From Clostridiales bacterium 1_7_47FAA (GTDB lineage: Bacteria; Bacillota; Clostridia; Lachnospirales; Lachnospiraceae): a stretch of DNA of 64,000 bases. Of this stretch, positions 1 through 7,284 are shown one piece after another (the stretch's first letter is position 1; each line of letters begins with the position of its first letter). The notes beneath the pieces are model-generated. The model ran no database searches. It was given only the letters and a program-made list of their open reading frames with translations, and had not been told where the DNA came from. Made by a program: the position numbers and the translations under genes. The stretch covers positions 116,544 to 180,543 of the forward strand of contig DS990261.1 of NCBI GenBank assembly GCA_000155435.1, in the 5' to 3' direction.

Positions 1-116
1 AGCCAACCACGGTTAAGACCACGCTGACGAACTCAATGCCCAGGCCCAGGGATGTGACGTCCAAAGAGTTTGTGGAACTGAGGAATAAGGTGACGGATCT
101 GATAAAATGGTGGTGA
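1..116 (+). CDS. 3' end of an unidentified gene (partial)
   Basis: An open frame enters from the left edge and ends at the TGA at 114-116; the other two plus frames are closed early. The visible 37 residues end in a charged helix-like stretch and KWW. No family can be named from this tail. It is convergent with the racemase gene; the two stops are only 6 bp apart. Confidence 0.5.
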   Translation, partial: PTTVKTTLTNSMPRPRDVTSKEFVELRNKVTDLIKWW

Positions 117-122
117 TACGGA

Positions 123-827
123 TTACTCCGTTACATGGCCGGATATGGAAGCCATGGCCGCTTTCCTGGCATGTATGACCGTGGTATCAAAAAGCGGGAT
201 ATCCGTATCCTCCTGTCTGATCAGCAGGCCGATTTCCGTGCAGCCAAGGATGACGCCCTCGGCCCCCTTCTGTCCAAGTCCGCGGATGATGGCAAGGAAG
301 CCTGCCCTGGATTCAGGGGAAATGGTGCCCAGGCAGAGTTCATCGAAGATGACACGGTTAATCATTTCCCTTTGTGGTTCCTCGGGAATCAGGACCTGGA
401 GCCCGCTTTGGACCAGGCGTTCTTTATAGAAATCCTGTTCCATGGTGTAACGGGTGCCTAACAGGGCCACGGTCTTAATCCCCCTGTCCTTCAGGCACTC
501 CGTTGTTACGTCTGCAATGTGGAGCAGGGGGATGGAGATATAGGATTGGATCCGGGGGGCCACTTTGTGCATGGTGTTGGTACAGATGACAATAAAGTCC
601 GCCCCGGCTTTTTCAAGGGAACGGGCGGCCTGGCCCAGTATGTCCCCGCTTTTGTCCCAGTCCCCGCAGGACTGGCATTTTTCTATTTCATCAAAGTCAA
701 CGCTGTACAGGATGCACCTGGATGAGTGGAGGCCGCCCAGTTCTTTTTTCACGGTTTCGTTGATGATCTGATAGTAGGTGACGGTGCTTTCCCAGCTCAT
801 GCCGCCGATTAATCCGATTGTTTTCAT
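123..827 (-). CDS. Aspartate/glutamate racemase family protein
   Basis: A 234-residue cofactor-independent amino-acid racemase of the Asp/Glu/hydantoin racemase superfamily. The N-terminus has the family signature IGLIGGMSWEST. The two catalytic cysteines sit in VICTNTMHKV (about residue 80) and ILGCTEIGLL (about 195). The frame is open further upstream, but the ATG at 827 is preceded by AAGGAGG and begins the conserved MKTIGLIGGMSW, so it is the start. The protein is cytoplasmic and probably interconverts L- and D-aspartate (or a related amino acid), for example for cell-wall or D-amino-acid metabolism. It stands alone, convergent with the partial gene at the window edge and divergent from the deformylase-like gene. 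Substrate cannot be read from sequence. Confidence 0.88.
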   Translation of the reverse strand: MKTIGLIGGMSWESTVTYYQIINETVKKELGGLHSSRCILYSVDFDEIEKCQSCGDWDKSGDILGQAARSLEKAGADFIVICTNTMHKVAPRIQSYISIPLLHIADVTTECLKDRGIKTVALLGTRYTMEQDFYKERLVQSGLQVLIPEEPQREMINRVIFDELCLGTISPESRAGFLAIIRGLGQKGAEGVILGCTEIGLLIRQEDTDIPLFDTTVIHARKAAMASISGHVTE

Positions 828-928
828 GTTGTGTTCCTCCTTGGGGTTTATCCATAGTATAGCATGCGGACGGCGAAGGTACAAGAAAGGCGTTTTCCGG
901 AACCTTCTTTGTGAAAATTCCCTCATGT

Positions 929-964
929 AAATCCTCTGGGTTAAAATACCGGAGGATTTTTTTG
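929..964 (+). terminator. Hairpin followed by a T-run in the racemase/deformylase divergent gap
   Basis: AAATCCTC pairs with GAGGATTT across a 15-nt loop and is followed by a run of T. It reads as a Rho-independent terminator on the plus strand. No complete plus-strand gene lies just upstream, so it may insulate the next gene or belong to antisense transcription of the racemase. Confidence 0.4.
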
Positions 965-1025
965 CATTAACGTGTTATAATGGCGTCATGCATTATGATT
1001 GATAATAGTACAAGGGGATGAAGAA

Positions 1026-1508
1026 ATGGAGAAAACGATTTTACTGCTGGGTCATCCGGATCTGTATGAGGTGTGCAGTGAGGTGACGGAGGAAGAACTG
1101 CCCTGGATGGCGGAAGTGAAGGAGGACCTTAAGGACACGCTTCTGGCGTTCCGGAAACGTTATGGCGTGGGCCGCGCCATTGCCGCGCCCCAGATCGGCG
1201 TGAAAAAGCGCGTTATATACAGACATCTGGACACGCCTGTGCTGTTCATCAATCCAAGGCTTGAGTTTCCGGATAAGGAGGAGATGGAGGTCATGGATGA
1301 CTGCATGTCCTTTCCGGACCTGCTGGTACGGGTAAGGCGGTATAAACGTTGCATCATCCATTACAGGGATGAGCAGTGGAAGGAGTGTTCACTGGCGTTT
1401 GAAGGCGATATGGCGGAGCTGATACAGCATGAATACGACCATCTTGACGGCATTTTGGCAACCATGAGGGCAATTGATGACAGGGCATTTGTGATGAAGG
1501 AATACTAA
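1026..1508 (+). CDS. Peptide deformylase-like protein, atypical motif 1
   Basis: A 160-residue member of the peptide deformylase family (Fe/Zn hydrolase removing the formyl group from nascent proteins). Motif 3 is canonical, QHEYDHLDG, supplying two metal-binding histidines and the catalytic glutamate (about residue 134). Motif 2 reads DDCMSFP instead of EGCLSxP but keeps the metal-ligand cysteine. Motif 1 reads GVGRAIAAPQIG, two residues longer than the usual GxGLAAPQIG. These departures suggest a divergent paralogue rather than the housekeeping enzyme. The ATG at 1026 follows AAGGGGATG; an upstream in-frame start at 999 has no better ribosome site. Monocistronic by appearance. Confidence 0.8.
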   Translation: MEKTILLLGHPDLYEVCSEVTEEELPWMAEVKEDLKDTLLAFRKRYGVGRAIAAPQIGVKKRVIYRHLDTPVLFINPRLEFPDKEEMEVMDDCMSFPDLLVRVRRYKRCIIHYRDEQWKECSLAFEGDMAELIQHEYDHLDGILATMRAIDDRAFVMKEY

Positions 1509-1574
1509 GGCGGTATCAGGGAGCTTTAGGAAAATGCCCCTTCCATATAAATTTATAGAAGGGACCACAGGTTT

Positions 1575-2408
1575 ATGATGATTGACAGGGACGGGTTTTT
1601 AAAAAGTTATAATATAGAACAGGAAGATTTTGAGGCAGCGGATATGCCGTGGGAGGAGCTGGCTGCCATTTATGAGGATTACCAGGCAATTGAAGGGAAG
1701 CTGCGCAATATCGGCAAGGATTTTGTCTATGATTATCTGTATGATATCGAACGGGCCGGAATCCATTCCTACCGCTACCGGACAAAGGACCCGGGGCATC
1801 TCCTGGAAAAAATCATCCGGAAAAGGGTGGAACATTTTGAACGCTTTAAGGATATCAACCGGACCAATTACCATAAATATATGACGGACCTTATCGGTAT
1901 CCGCGTTTTTTTCCTGTACCGTGAGGACTGGATCCATTTCCATAATTATATCACCAGTGTGTTTGAGAATGACCCTGGGCTTTATGTAAAGGACAGGATC
2001 CTGGATTTCGACGGGGATCCCAAGCATTACTATATTGCGGAGCGGCCAAAGGTATACAGGCGCAACGGGGATTCCAGGATATATGATGAGGATCTGATTG
2101 AAATCCGGTCAGACGGCATTTACCGCTCCCTCCATTATATTATCAAGTATAAGGGATATTATGTGGAGATCCAGGGCAGGACCCTGTTTGAGGAAGGATG
2201 GAGCGAGATTGACCACGATATCGTGTACCCATATTTTAAGGATGATGAGATGCTGAAGGATTTCTCCACCCTGCTGAACCGGCTTTCCGGCATGGCGGAT
2301 GAGATGAGCTCTTACTTCCGCAGGATGAAGGGGACGAAGGAAGCCTGGGAGCGGAAGATTGAAGAGGCTGAGGCCAGGGAGGATTTAAGTGGAAAGACAA
2401 ATGACTGA
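1575..2408 (+). CDS. RelA/SpoT-domain (p)ppGpp synthetase-like protein
   Basis: A 277-residue stand-alone synthetase-domain protein. It shows the RelA/SpoT nucleotidyltransferase motifs in order: DLIGIRVFF (about residue 107), YRSLHYIIKY (about 182) and VEIQGRT followed by SEIDHDIVYP (about 194-215). No HD hydrolase domain, TGS or ACT domain is present, so it resembles a small alarmone synthetase, though longer than typical RelP/RelQ because of an acidic C-terminal helix. It would make pppGpp/ppGpp from GTP/GDP and ATP. The stop overlaps the start of the next gene by 20 bp, suggesting translational coupling with the GrpB-GNAT protein. Activity is inferred. Confidence 0.85.
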   Translation: MMIDRDGFLKSYNIEQEDFEAADMPWEELAAIYEDYQAIEGKLRNIGKDFVYDYLYDIERAGIHSYRYRTKDPGHLLEKIIRKRVEHFERFKDINRTNYHKYMTDLIGIRVFFLYREDWIHFHNYITSVFENDPGLYVKDRILDFDGDPKHYYIAERPKVYRRNGDSRIYDEDLIEIRSDGIYRSLHYIIKYKGYYVEIQGRTLFEEGWSEIDHDIVYPYFKDDEMLKDFSTLLNRLSGMADEMSSYFRRMKGTKEAWERKIEEAEAREDLSGKTND

Positions 2409-3444
2409 GCTGTCCCTGGAAGAATTGTGGGAACTGTTTCCGATTTTCCTTACAAGGCACAGTGAGGAATGGAAGGGATGGTATGAGGAGGAAGCCCGCT
2501 GTCTGGAAGGCATGCTGCCCATGGACCGGATACGCAGGCTGGAGCATGTGGGCAGCACATCCGTAGAAACCATATGGGCTAAGCCAATTATTGATATCCT
2601 TGTGGAGATGGAGCCAGGGGAAGATATGGGGGCTGTGAGGACCATCCTGGAACAGAACGGGTATGTCTGCATGTTGGAGAAAGAGGACAGGCTGTCCTTC
2701 AACAAAGGTTATACACCTAAGGGGTTTGCAGAGCGCGTATACCACCTTCATCTGAGACAGGACGGGGATAATGATGAACTGTATTTCAGGGATTATCTGC
2801 GGGATTATCCGGATGTGGCTAAGGATTATGAGGCGCTGAAGCTGGGACTGTGGAAGCAGTATGAACATGACCGTGATGCCTATACTGACAGTAAGGGGGA
2901 ATTTGTCAGGAAATATACCCGGAAGGCGAAATCTCTTTATGGGGAACGGTATGGGAAGAGCGGACGTGGTAAAAGTGGGTATGGGAAATCCAGGTGTGGG
3001 AAGTGGCGCCGGGCAGCGGCAGGGGATGCGGATGGTTTGAGTCGGATTGCCAGGGAGTCGGAAGCCCATTGGGGTTTTGATGAGGCGTTTATGGACACAT
3101 TTGACAGGAAGTTCAACATCACCCGGGAGTTCATTGAGAAACACCCTGTATTTGTTTTTCTGAAGGATGAAGCTCCGGCTGCTTTCTGGGGCGTGGTGAC
3201 AGAAGGAGACGGATGCGGGCTGGAATATTTCTATATTGCAGAGGCATATCTGGGAAAGGGATATGGGCGGCAGATGTGGGAACACCTTACCTGCTGGTGC
3301 GGGGAGCATGGTATCCGTGAAATGCATTTTGTCACCAGCTGGGAAGCAGCCGGTTTTTATGAAAAGATGGGGGCGCAGCGGGATGGGGAAGCTGTTTCTG
3401 TTATTGACGGCAGGAAAATTCCGCGTTTTTGCTGCTGCCTGTGA
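2389..3444 (+). CDS. GrpB-type nucleotidyltransferase fused to GNAT acetyltransferase
   Basis: A 351-residue two-domain protein. Residues about 20-180 match the GrpB/UPF0157 family, a nucleotidyltransferase fold, with the signature EHVGSTSV and KPIIDILV. Residues about 215-350 form a GNAT N-acetyltransferase with the acetyl-CoA loop motif AYLGKGYGRQMWE. Between them lies a basic, low-complexity linker built from YGKSGRGKS-like repeats (about residues 185-210). The start ATG lies inside the preceding gene (20-bp overlap). The substrates of both halves are unknown. The fusion suggests the two activities serve one modification step, but that is inference. Confidence 0.83.
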   Translation: MERQMTELSLEELWELFPIFLTRHSEEWKGWYEEEARCLEGMLPMDRIRRLEHVGSTSVETIWAKPIIDILVEMEPGEDMGAVRTILEQNGYVCMLEKEDRLSFNKGYTPKGFAERVYHLHLRQDGDNDELYFRDYLRDYPDVAKDYEALKLGLWKQYEHDRDAYTDSKGEFVRKYTRKAKSLYGERYGKSGRGKSGYGKSRCGKWRRAAAGDADGLSRIARESEAHWGFDEAFMDTFDRKFNITREFIEKHPVFVFLKDEAPAAFWGVVTEGDGCGLEYFYIAEAYLGKGYGRQMWEHLTCWCGEHGIREMHFVTSWEAAGFYEKMGAQRDGEAVSVIDGRKIPRFCCCL

Positions 3445-3459
3445 AAGGTGTGGATCAGG

Positions 3460-4293
3460 ATGGAAATAAGACAGGATATCAGGCTGGCCGCAGTTGACCT
3501 GGATGGGACGCTTATGGACAGCGCCAACCACATAGGGGAGACGGCCATCCGCCAGATAGGGCGTTTAAATGAGAACGGCTGTCTGGTAGTTCCGTGTACA
3601 GGCAGGTATCTGAGGTCGATTCCCCAGGAGCTTCTTCAGATGGGGAAAATCAGGTATGCCATCACGGCCAATGGGGCGCAGATATGGGATGTGAAATCCC
3701 TGACTTCCCTGTTCCGGGTGAAGCTTCCGCCCGGCGTGGTAAAAGAGGTGCTGGAGGTCATGAAAGGGAAGGAAGGATACATTGAACTGTTTTCCCAGGG
3801 AAAGTCCTACATTAATGAAGGGGATGTGCAAAAGGCGGCCGGAAAAGAAAAGGATTATAATTTCATACAATATTTCCAGAGGGACCATGTGATGGTGCCA
3901 AGCCTGTACGGGCTTGAGGATGTATGGGATGAAGCTGAGAAGCTGAATGTGTTTTTCCTGGAAGACAGTGACCGGGAGATGCTGAAGGCCAGGCTGAGGG
4001 CCAGGGGGGACGTCCAGATAACCAGTTCCATGGCAGGTAACATTGAAATCAACGGGGCGTCTGTCAATAAGGGCAAGGCCATGGAGTGGCTGTGCGGGTA
4101 CCTTGGCATAGGCAGGGAAGCAACCCTTGCCATTGGGGACGGTGACAATGACATGGAAATGATTGGATTTGCAGCCTATGGGATTGCCATGGGAAACAGT
4201 CCTGAGGAATTAAAGGAGCGGGCTGTTTATGTTACAGGTGACCACGACAGCGGCGGTGCGGAAGCGGTGCTGCGCATGATACGGGCTTTCTGA
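3460..4293 (+). CDS. Cof-type HAD-superfamily phosphatase
   Basis: A 277-residue Cof/class IIB HAD hydrolase. Motif I is DLDGTLMDS near the N-terminus, motif II is PCTGRYLRS, and motif IV is GDGDNDMEM (about residue 225). A large cap domain lies between motifs II and III. It most likely dephosphorylates sugar phosphates or another small phosphorylated metabolite in the cytosol. The ATG at 3460 is used rather than the GTG at 3448 because AAAGGTG sits about 10 bases upstream of it. It follows the GrpB-GNAT gene by 15 bp and is probably the last gene of the operon, since a hairpin terminator follows. Confidence 0.85.
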   Translation: MEIRQDIRLAAVDLDGTLMDSANHIGETAIRQIGRLNENGCLVVPCTGRYLRSIPQELLQMGKIRYAITANGAQIWDVKSLTSLFRVKLPPGVVKEVLEVMKGKEGYIELFSQGKSYINEGDVQKAAGKEKDYNFIQYFQRDHVMVPSLYGLEDVWDEAEKLNVFFLEDSDREMLKARLRARGDVQITSSMAGNIEINGASVNKGKAMEWLCGYLGIGREATLAIGDGDNDMEMIGFAAYGIAMGNSPEELKERAVYVTGDHDSGGAEAVLRMIRAF

Positions 4294-4301
4294 CTTGTCC
4301 A

Positions 4302-4345
4302 GGGGACGCACAGCCGGCGGAAAGCAATCTACAAACACGCCCCAG
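4302..4345. repeat. Partial copy of a dispersed hairpin-repeat arm
   Basis: This stretch (core GGGACGCACAGCC, then GGCGGAAAGCAA and CAAACACGCC) matches the right arm of the long hairpin repeat at 21585-21750 at most positions. It lies directly after the HAD gene and before the terminator. Only one arm is present, so it is probably a decayed or trimmed member of the family. Confidence 0.6.
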
Positions 4346-4380
4346 GGGGAGTTTGGATGTTCAATCCTGCCCCCTTTTTG
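4344..4380 (+). terminator. Rho-independent terminator after the HAD phosphatase gene
   Basis: A GGGGG tract pairs with CCCCC, with an inner GGAT/ATCC pairing, followed by TTTTTG. It closes the operon from the alarmone synthetase to the HAD phosphatase. Confidence 0.7.
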
Positions 4381-4474
4381 CGTGTCCGGGTGCCTGCTGT
4401 CATGGAACAGGGCAAAAAAAGTCGAGAGCATTTTCCCTCTGATGATTATAATGTGTATGTAAGGCGGTGGACAG

Positions 4475-5380
4475 ATGAAGGAGCAGGCAAAAGGGGAAGC
4501 GGTACAGATTGAGGCGGTGCAGAGGATGCAGGATTATATAGCGGAGCATTTGGATGAAGAAATCAGTCCCGGCGCCCTTGCCGCATGTTCCCTGTATTCA
4601 CCCTGGTATTCCTACCGGCTTTTTGTACGCTATGTGGGTATGACGCCTTCGGATTACGTCCGCAGGTTCCGGCTTTCACGCTCAGCGCTCAGACTGAGGG
4701 ATGGGAAGGTAAAGGTTGTGGATATTGCTTTTGAAATGGGATTTAAAAGCGTGGACGGCTACCAGCGGGCATTTTCCAGGGAATTTGGCTGCAATCCAAA
4801 GGAGTATGCCTTGAATCCTGTGCCTATTAGCCTGTTTACGCCTTACGGAGTCAAATACAGGTATATCAGAAGGGAGAAAACCATGGAAACAGTTAAAAAT
4901 GTATTCATCCGGGAAGTCTGGAAGCCGGAGCGCAAGGTGCTGATCAAGCGGGGCATTAAGGCAGAGGAGTATTTTACTTATTGTGAAGAGGTGGGCTGCG
5001 ATGTGTGGGGGCTGCTCACAAGCATCCGTTCCATCAGCGGGGAACCGGTGTGCCTGTGGCTGCCCGGCGCTTATGTAAAGCCGGGCACGTCCGTGTATGT
5101 GCAGGGGGTGGAGGTTCCGGCGGACTATGATGGCGTGGTGCCGGAAGGGTTCGATGTGATAGGACTTCCGCCGTGCAGGTATCTCATGTTCCAGGGGGAG
5201 CCGTTTGCCGAGGAGGACTACTGCCAGGCAATTGAACAGGTGCAGTCAGCTATCAGCCGGTATGAACCGTCTGCAGCCGGGTACAGGTGGGACAGGGACA
5301 ACCCGCGGGTCCAGCTGGAGCCAATCGGGACCAGGGGTTATATTGAACTGCTGCCTGTCAAGGCGCTGGCAGATGGTTAA
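4475..5380 (+). CDS. AraC-type regulator with GyrI-like effector-binding domain
   Basis: A 301-residue transcription factor. Residues about 12-110 form a two-helix-turn-helix AraC DNA-binding domain at the N-terminus (DIAFEMGFKSVDGYQRAF is the second HTH). Residues about 125-300 are a GyrI-like/effector-binding domain that in relatives (Rob, SbmC, BltR types) binds small hydrophobic drugs. This order, HTH first and sensor last, is that of the Rob-like class. It stands alone between the HAD terminator and the hydrogenase gene; its target is not evident. The ATG at 4475 follows an AAGGCGG site. Confidence 0.87.
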   Translation: MKEQAKGEAVQIEAVQRMQDYIAEHLDEEISPGALAACSLYSPWYSYRLFVRYVGMTPSDYVRRFRLSRSALRLRDGKVKVVDIAFEMGFKSVDGYQRAFSREFGCNPKEYALNPVPISLFTPYGVKYRYIRREKTMETVKNVFIREVWKPERKVLIKRGIKAEEYFTYCEEVGCDVWGLLTSIRSISGEPVCLWLPGAYVKPGTSVYVQGVEVPADYDGVVPEGFDVIGLPPCRYLMFQGEPFAEEDYCQAIEQVQSAISRYEPSAAGYRWDRDNPRVQLEPIGTRGYIELLPVKALADG

Positions 5381-5415
5381 AATCAGGAACAATGGTTAAA
5401 AATAAGTTAATATAC

Positions 5416-5443
5416 TTGCATTTGCGTGCCTTTCCTATATAAT
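5416..5443 (+). promoter_or_regulatory. Sigma-A promoter of the [FeFe] hydrogenase gene
   Basis: TTGCAT and TATAAT are separated by 16 bp. The transcript would start near 5450, leaving a short leader before the AAGGAGG at 5492. Confidence 0.65.
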
Positions 5444-5504
5444 CGGTACTGTATTATCAAGTAATGAAGAACCGGTTGACCGATTGATGATAAGGAGGCA
5501 CACC

Positions 5505-7028
5505 ATGAGAGGCGTAGAAACGCGTATACAGGAAATCAGGCACAGGATATTCAGGGAAGTGGCCCGCATGGCTTACCACACGGAATGGCCTGTGGATAAG
5601 AGGATTGAGGAACTTCCCTATAAAATCATTCCGGGAGAGATTGGCAATTACCGCAGCGATGTATTCCTGGAAAGGGCCATTGTGGGGGAGCGGCTGAGAC
5701 TGGCCATGGGGCTTCCCTACCGCAGTGCGGCCGACCCTGCACCGATATCGGATAATATAGAGGCAGCGGACCAGCCGGAGACGTATTATACGCCACCGCT
5801 TATCAATGTGATGAAGTTTGCCTGCAACGCCTGCCACGAAAAGCGGGTGGTGGTGACGGACGGATGCCAGGGCTGTCTGGCCCACCCCTGTGTGGAGGTG
5901 TGTCCAAAGGATGCGGTGAGCATTGACCGTTCCAACGGGCGCTCCCATATTGACCAGGACAGATGCATCCGGTGCGGCAGGTGCGCGGATGTCTGTTCCT
6001 ACAATGCAATCATTATCCAGGAGCGTCCGTGTGCCGCGGCCTGCGGCATGGACTGCATACATTCAGATGAAAACGGCAAGGCGGATATTGATTATGACAA
6101 ATGTGTATCCTGCGGCATGTGTCTTGTGAACTGCCCCTTTGGGGCCATTGCGGACAAGTCCCAGATATTCCAGGTCATCCGCGCCATCCAGTCCGGCGAG
6201 CGTGTGTATGCTGCGGTTGCACCTGCGTTCGTGGGACAGTTCGGTCCGAAGGTGACGCCGGGCAAGCTGCGTGCGGCCATGAAGGCGCTGGGATTCGCGG
6301 ATGTATTCGAGGTGGCAGTGGGCGCCGATCTGTGCGCCACCCAGGAGGCGATTGACTTCATGCAGGAGGTTCCGGAAAAGCTTCCGTTCATGGCCACTTC
6401 CTGTTGTCCGGCCTGGTCCATGATGGCTAAGAAGCTGTTCCCTGAACAGGCTGACTGCATTTCCATGGCCCTGACCCCCATGACCCTGACGGCCCGCCTG
6501 ATCAAACGGCACCACAAGAACGCCAAGGTGGTGTTCATCGGCCCGTGCGCAGCGAAGAAGCTGGAGGCCATGAGGACGGATATCCGCAGTGATGTGGACT
6601 TTGTGCTGACCTTCGAGGAGATGGATGGGATTTTTGATGCAAGGCATGTGGAGATTGAGAAAATGGAGGAGGACCCGGACGGTGTCAACGATGCGTCCAT
6701 GGACGGGCGTAACTTTGCCGTGTCAGGAGGCGTTGCAAAGTCAGTGGTTGACGTTATCCACCAGCGTTTCCCGGACAGGGAAATCAAGGTTGCCAATGCA
6801 GAGGGGCTTAAGGACTGCCGGAAGCTTCTTACCATGGCCAAGGCTGGTAAATACAACGGCTATCTGTTAGAGGGAATGGCGTGTCCGGGCGGATGCGTGG
6901 CCGGGGCAGGAACCATGCAGCCCATTAAGAAGTCCCAGGCAGCAGTGAATCTCTATGCCTCCAAGGCAAACCATAAGACCTCCAATGAGACGGAGCATGT
7001 GAAGGAACTGGATAAGCTTGTGGATTAG
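5505..7028 (+). CDS. Monomeric [FeFe] hydrogenase (group B-like)
   Basis: A 507-residue iron-only hydrogenase. Residues about 115-225 carry ferredoxin-type cysteine motifs for [4Fe-4S] clusters (CQGCLAHPCVEVCP, CIRCGRCADVC, CVSCGMCLVNCP). The H-cluster motifs follow: TSCCPAW, then IGPCAAKKLE, then EGMACPGGCVAGAG near the C-terminus. The last has GAG where the best-studied enzymes have GGG. The enzyme moves electrons between ferredoxin and protons/H2 in the cytosol, but group B members are poorly studied and the physiological direction is uncertain. The ATG at 5505 is chosen because AAGGAGG at 5492-5498 overlaps the upstream ATG at 5484. No maturation genes (hydEFG) lie nearby. Confidence 0.93.
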   Translation: MRGVETRIQEIRHRIFREVARMAYHTEWPVDKRIEELPYKIIPGEIGNYRSDVFLERAIVGERLRLAMGLPYRSAADPAPISDNIEAADQPETYYTPPLINVMKFACNACHEKRVVVTDGCQGCLAHPCVEVCPKDAVSIDRSNGRSHIDQDRCIRCGRCADVCSYNAIIIQERPCAAACGMDCIHSDENGKADIDYDKCVSCGMCLVNCPFGAIADKSQIFQVIRAIQSGERVYAAVAPAFVGQFGPKVTPGKLRAAMKALGFADVFEVAVGADLCATQEAIDFMQEVPEKLPFMATSCCPAWSMMAKKLFPEQADCISMALTPMTLTARLIKRHHKNAKVVFIGPCAAKKLEAMRTDIRSDVDFVLTFEEMDGIFDARHVEIEKMEEDPDGVNDASMDGRNFAVSGGVAKSVVDVIHQRFPDREIKVANAEGLKDCRKLLTMAKAGKYNGYLLEGMACPGGCVAGAGTMQPIKKSQAAVNLYASKANHKTSNETEHVKELDKLVD

Positions 7029-7120
7029 TGGCCTGCGGGTGGATGATTTTGTGGATAAATGGTCTGCAGAGGAACGGCCTTTGGATGGATAAGGTTGGAT
7101 GGATGAGGAGGTTAAAATGC

Positions 7121-7149
7121 TTGACCTTGCCTGGGCCTTGTAGTAGAAT
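7121..7149 (+). promoter_or_regulatory. Sigma-A promoter of the ABC exporter leader
   Basis: TTGACC and TAGAAT are separated by exactly 17 bp. Transcription would begin near 7156, giving a leader of about 130 nt that contains a small ORF and a terminator-like hairpin before the first ABC gene. Confidence 0.75.
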
Positions 7150-7164
7150 AAGGGTAGTTAGCGG

Positions 7165-7197
7165 ATGCTAATAGAACGGAGCGGTATAGCCATCTGA
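7165..7197 (+). CDS. Possible 10-codon leader peptide overlapping the attenuator
   Basis: ATG at 7165 opens a 10-codon frame (MLIERSGIAI) that ends at TGA 7195-7197. The reading frame runs through the whole 5' arm and loop of the hairpin at 7180-7209. A ribosome translating or stalling here would stop the hairpin forming. This matches the logic of ribosome-mediated attenuation seen upstream of antibiotic-inducible ABC genes in Firmicutes. The upstream ribosome site is weak (GGGTAG), so translation is unproven. Confidence 0.35.
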   Translation: MLIERSGIAI

Positions 7198-7225
7198 GGC
7201 TATGCCGCTTTATGGCGTTTTTATG
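7180..7225 (+). terminator. Leader hairpin / possible attenuator before the ABC exporter
   Basis: AGCGGTATAGCC pairs over 12 bp (one G-U) with GGCTATGCCGCT around a 6-nt loop, followed by TTTATGGCGTTTTTA. It sits between a good promoter (7121-7149) and the exporter start at 7285, with no gene before it, so it is more likely an attenuator than an operon end. Confidence 0.6.
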
Positions 7226-7284
7226 AATTACGGTGCTGTGCCGTCCATGGCGGCACCAGTACTTATCTGACAGGGGGTAACCAT

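Noticed and set aside
2236..3531. Long minus-strand ORF opposite the GrpB-GNAT gene
   Set aside because: It is antisense to a clear two-domain gene, has no family features and no ribosome site; it is a by-product of codon bias.
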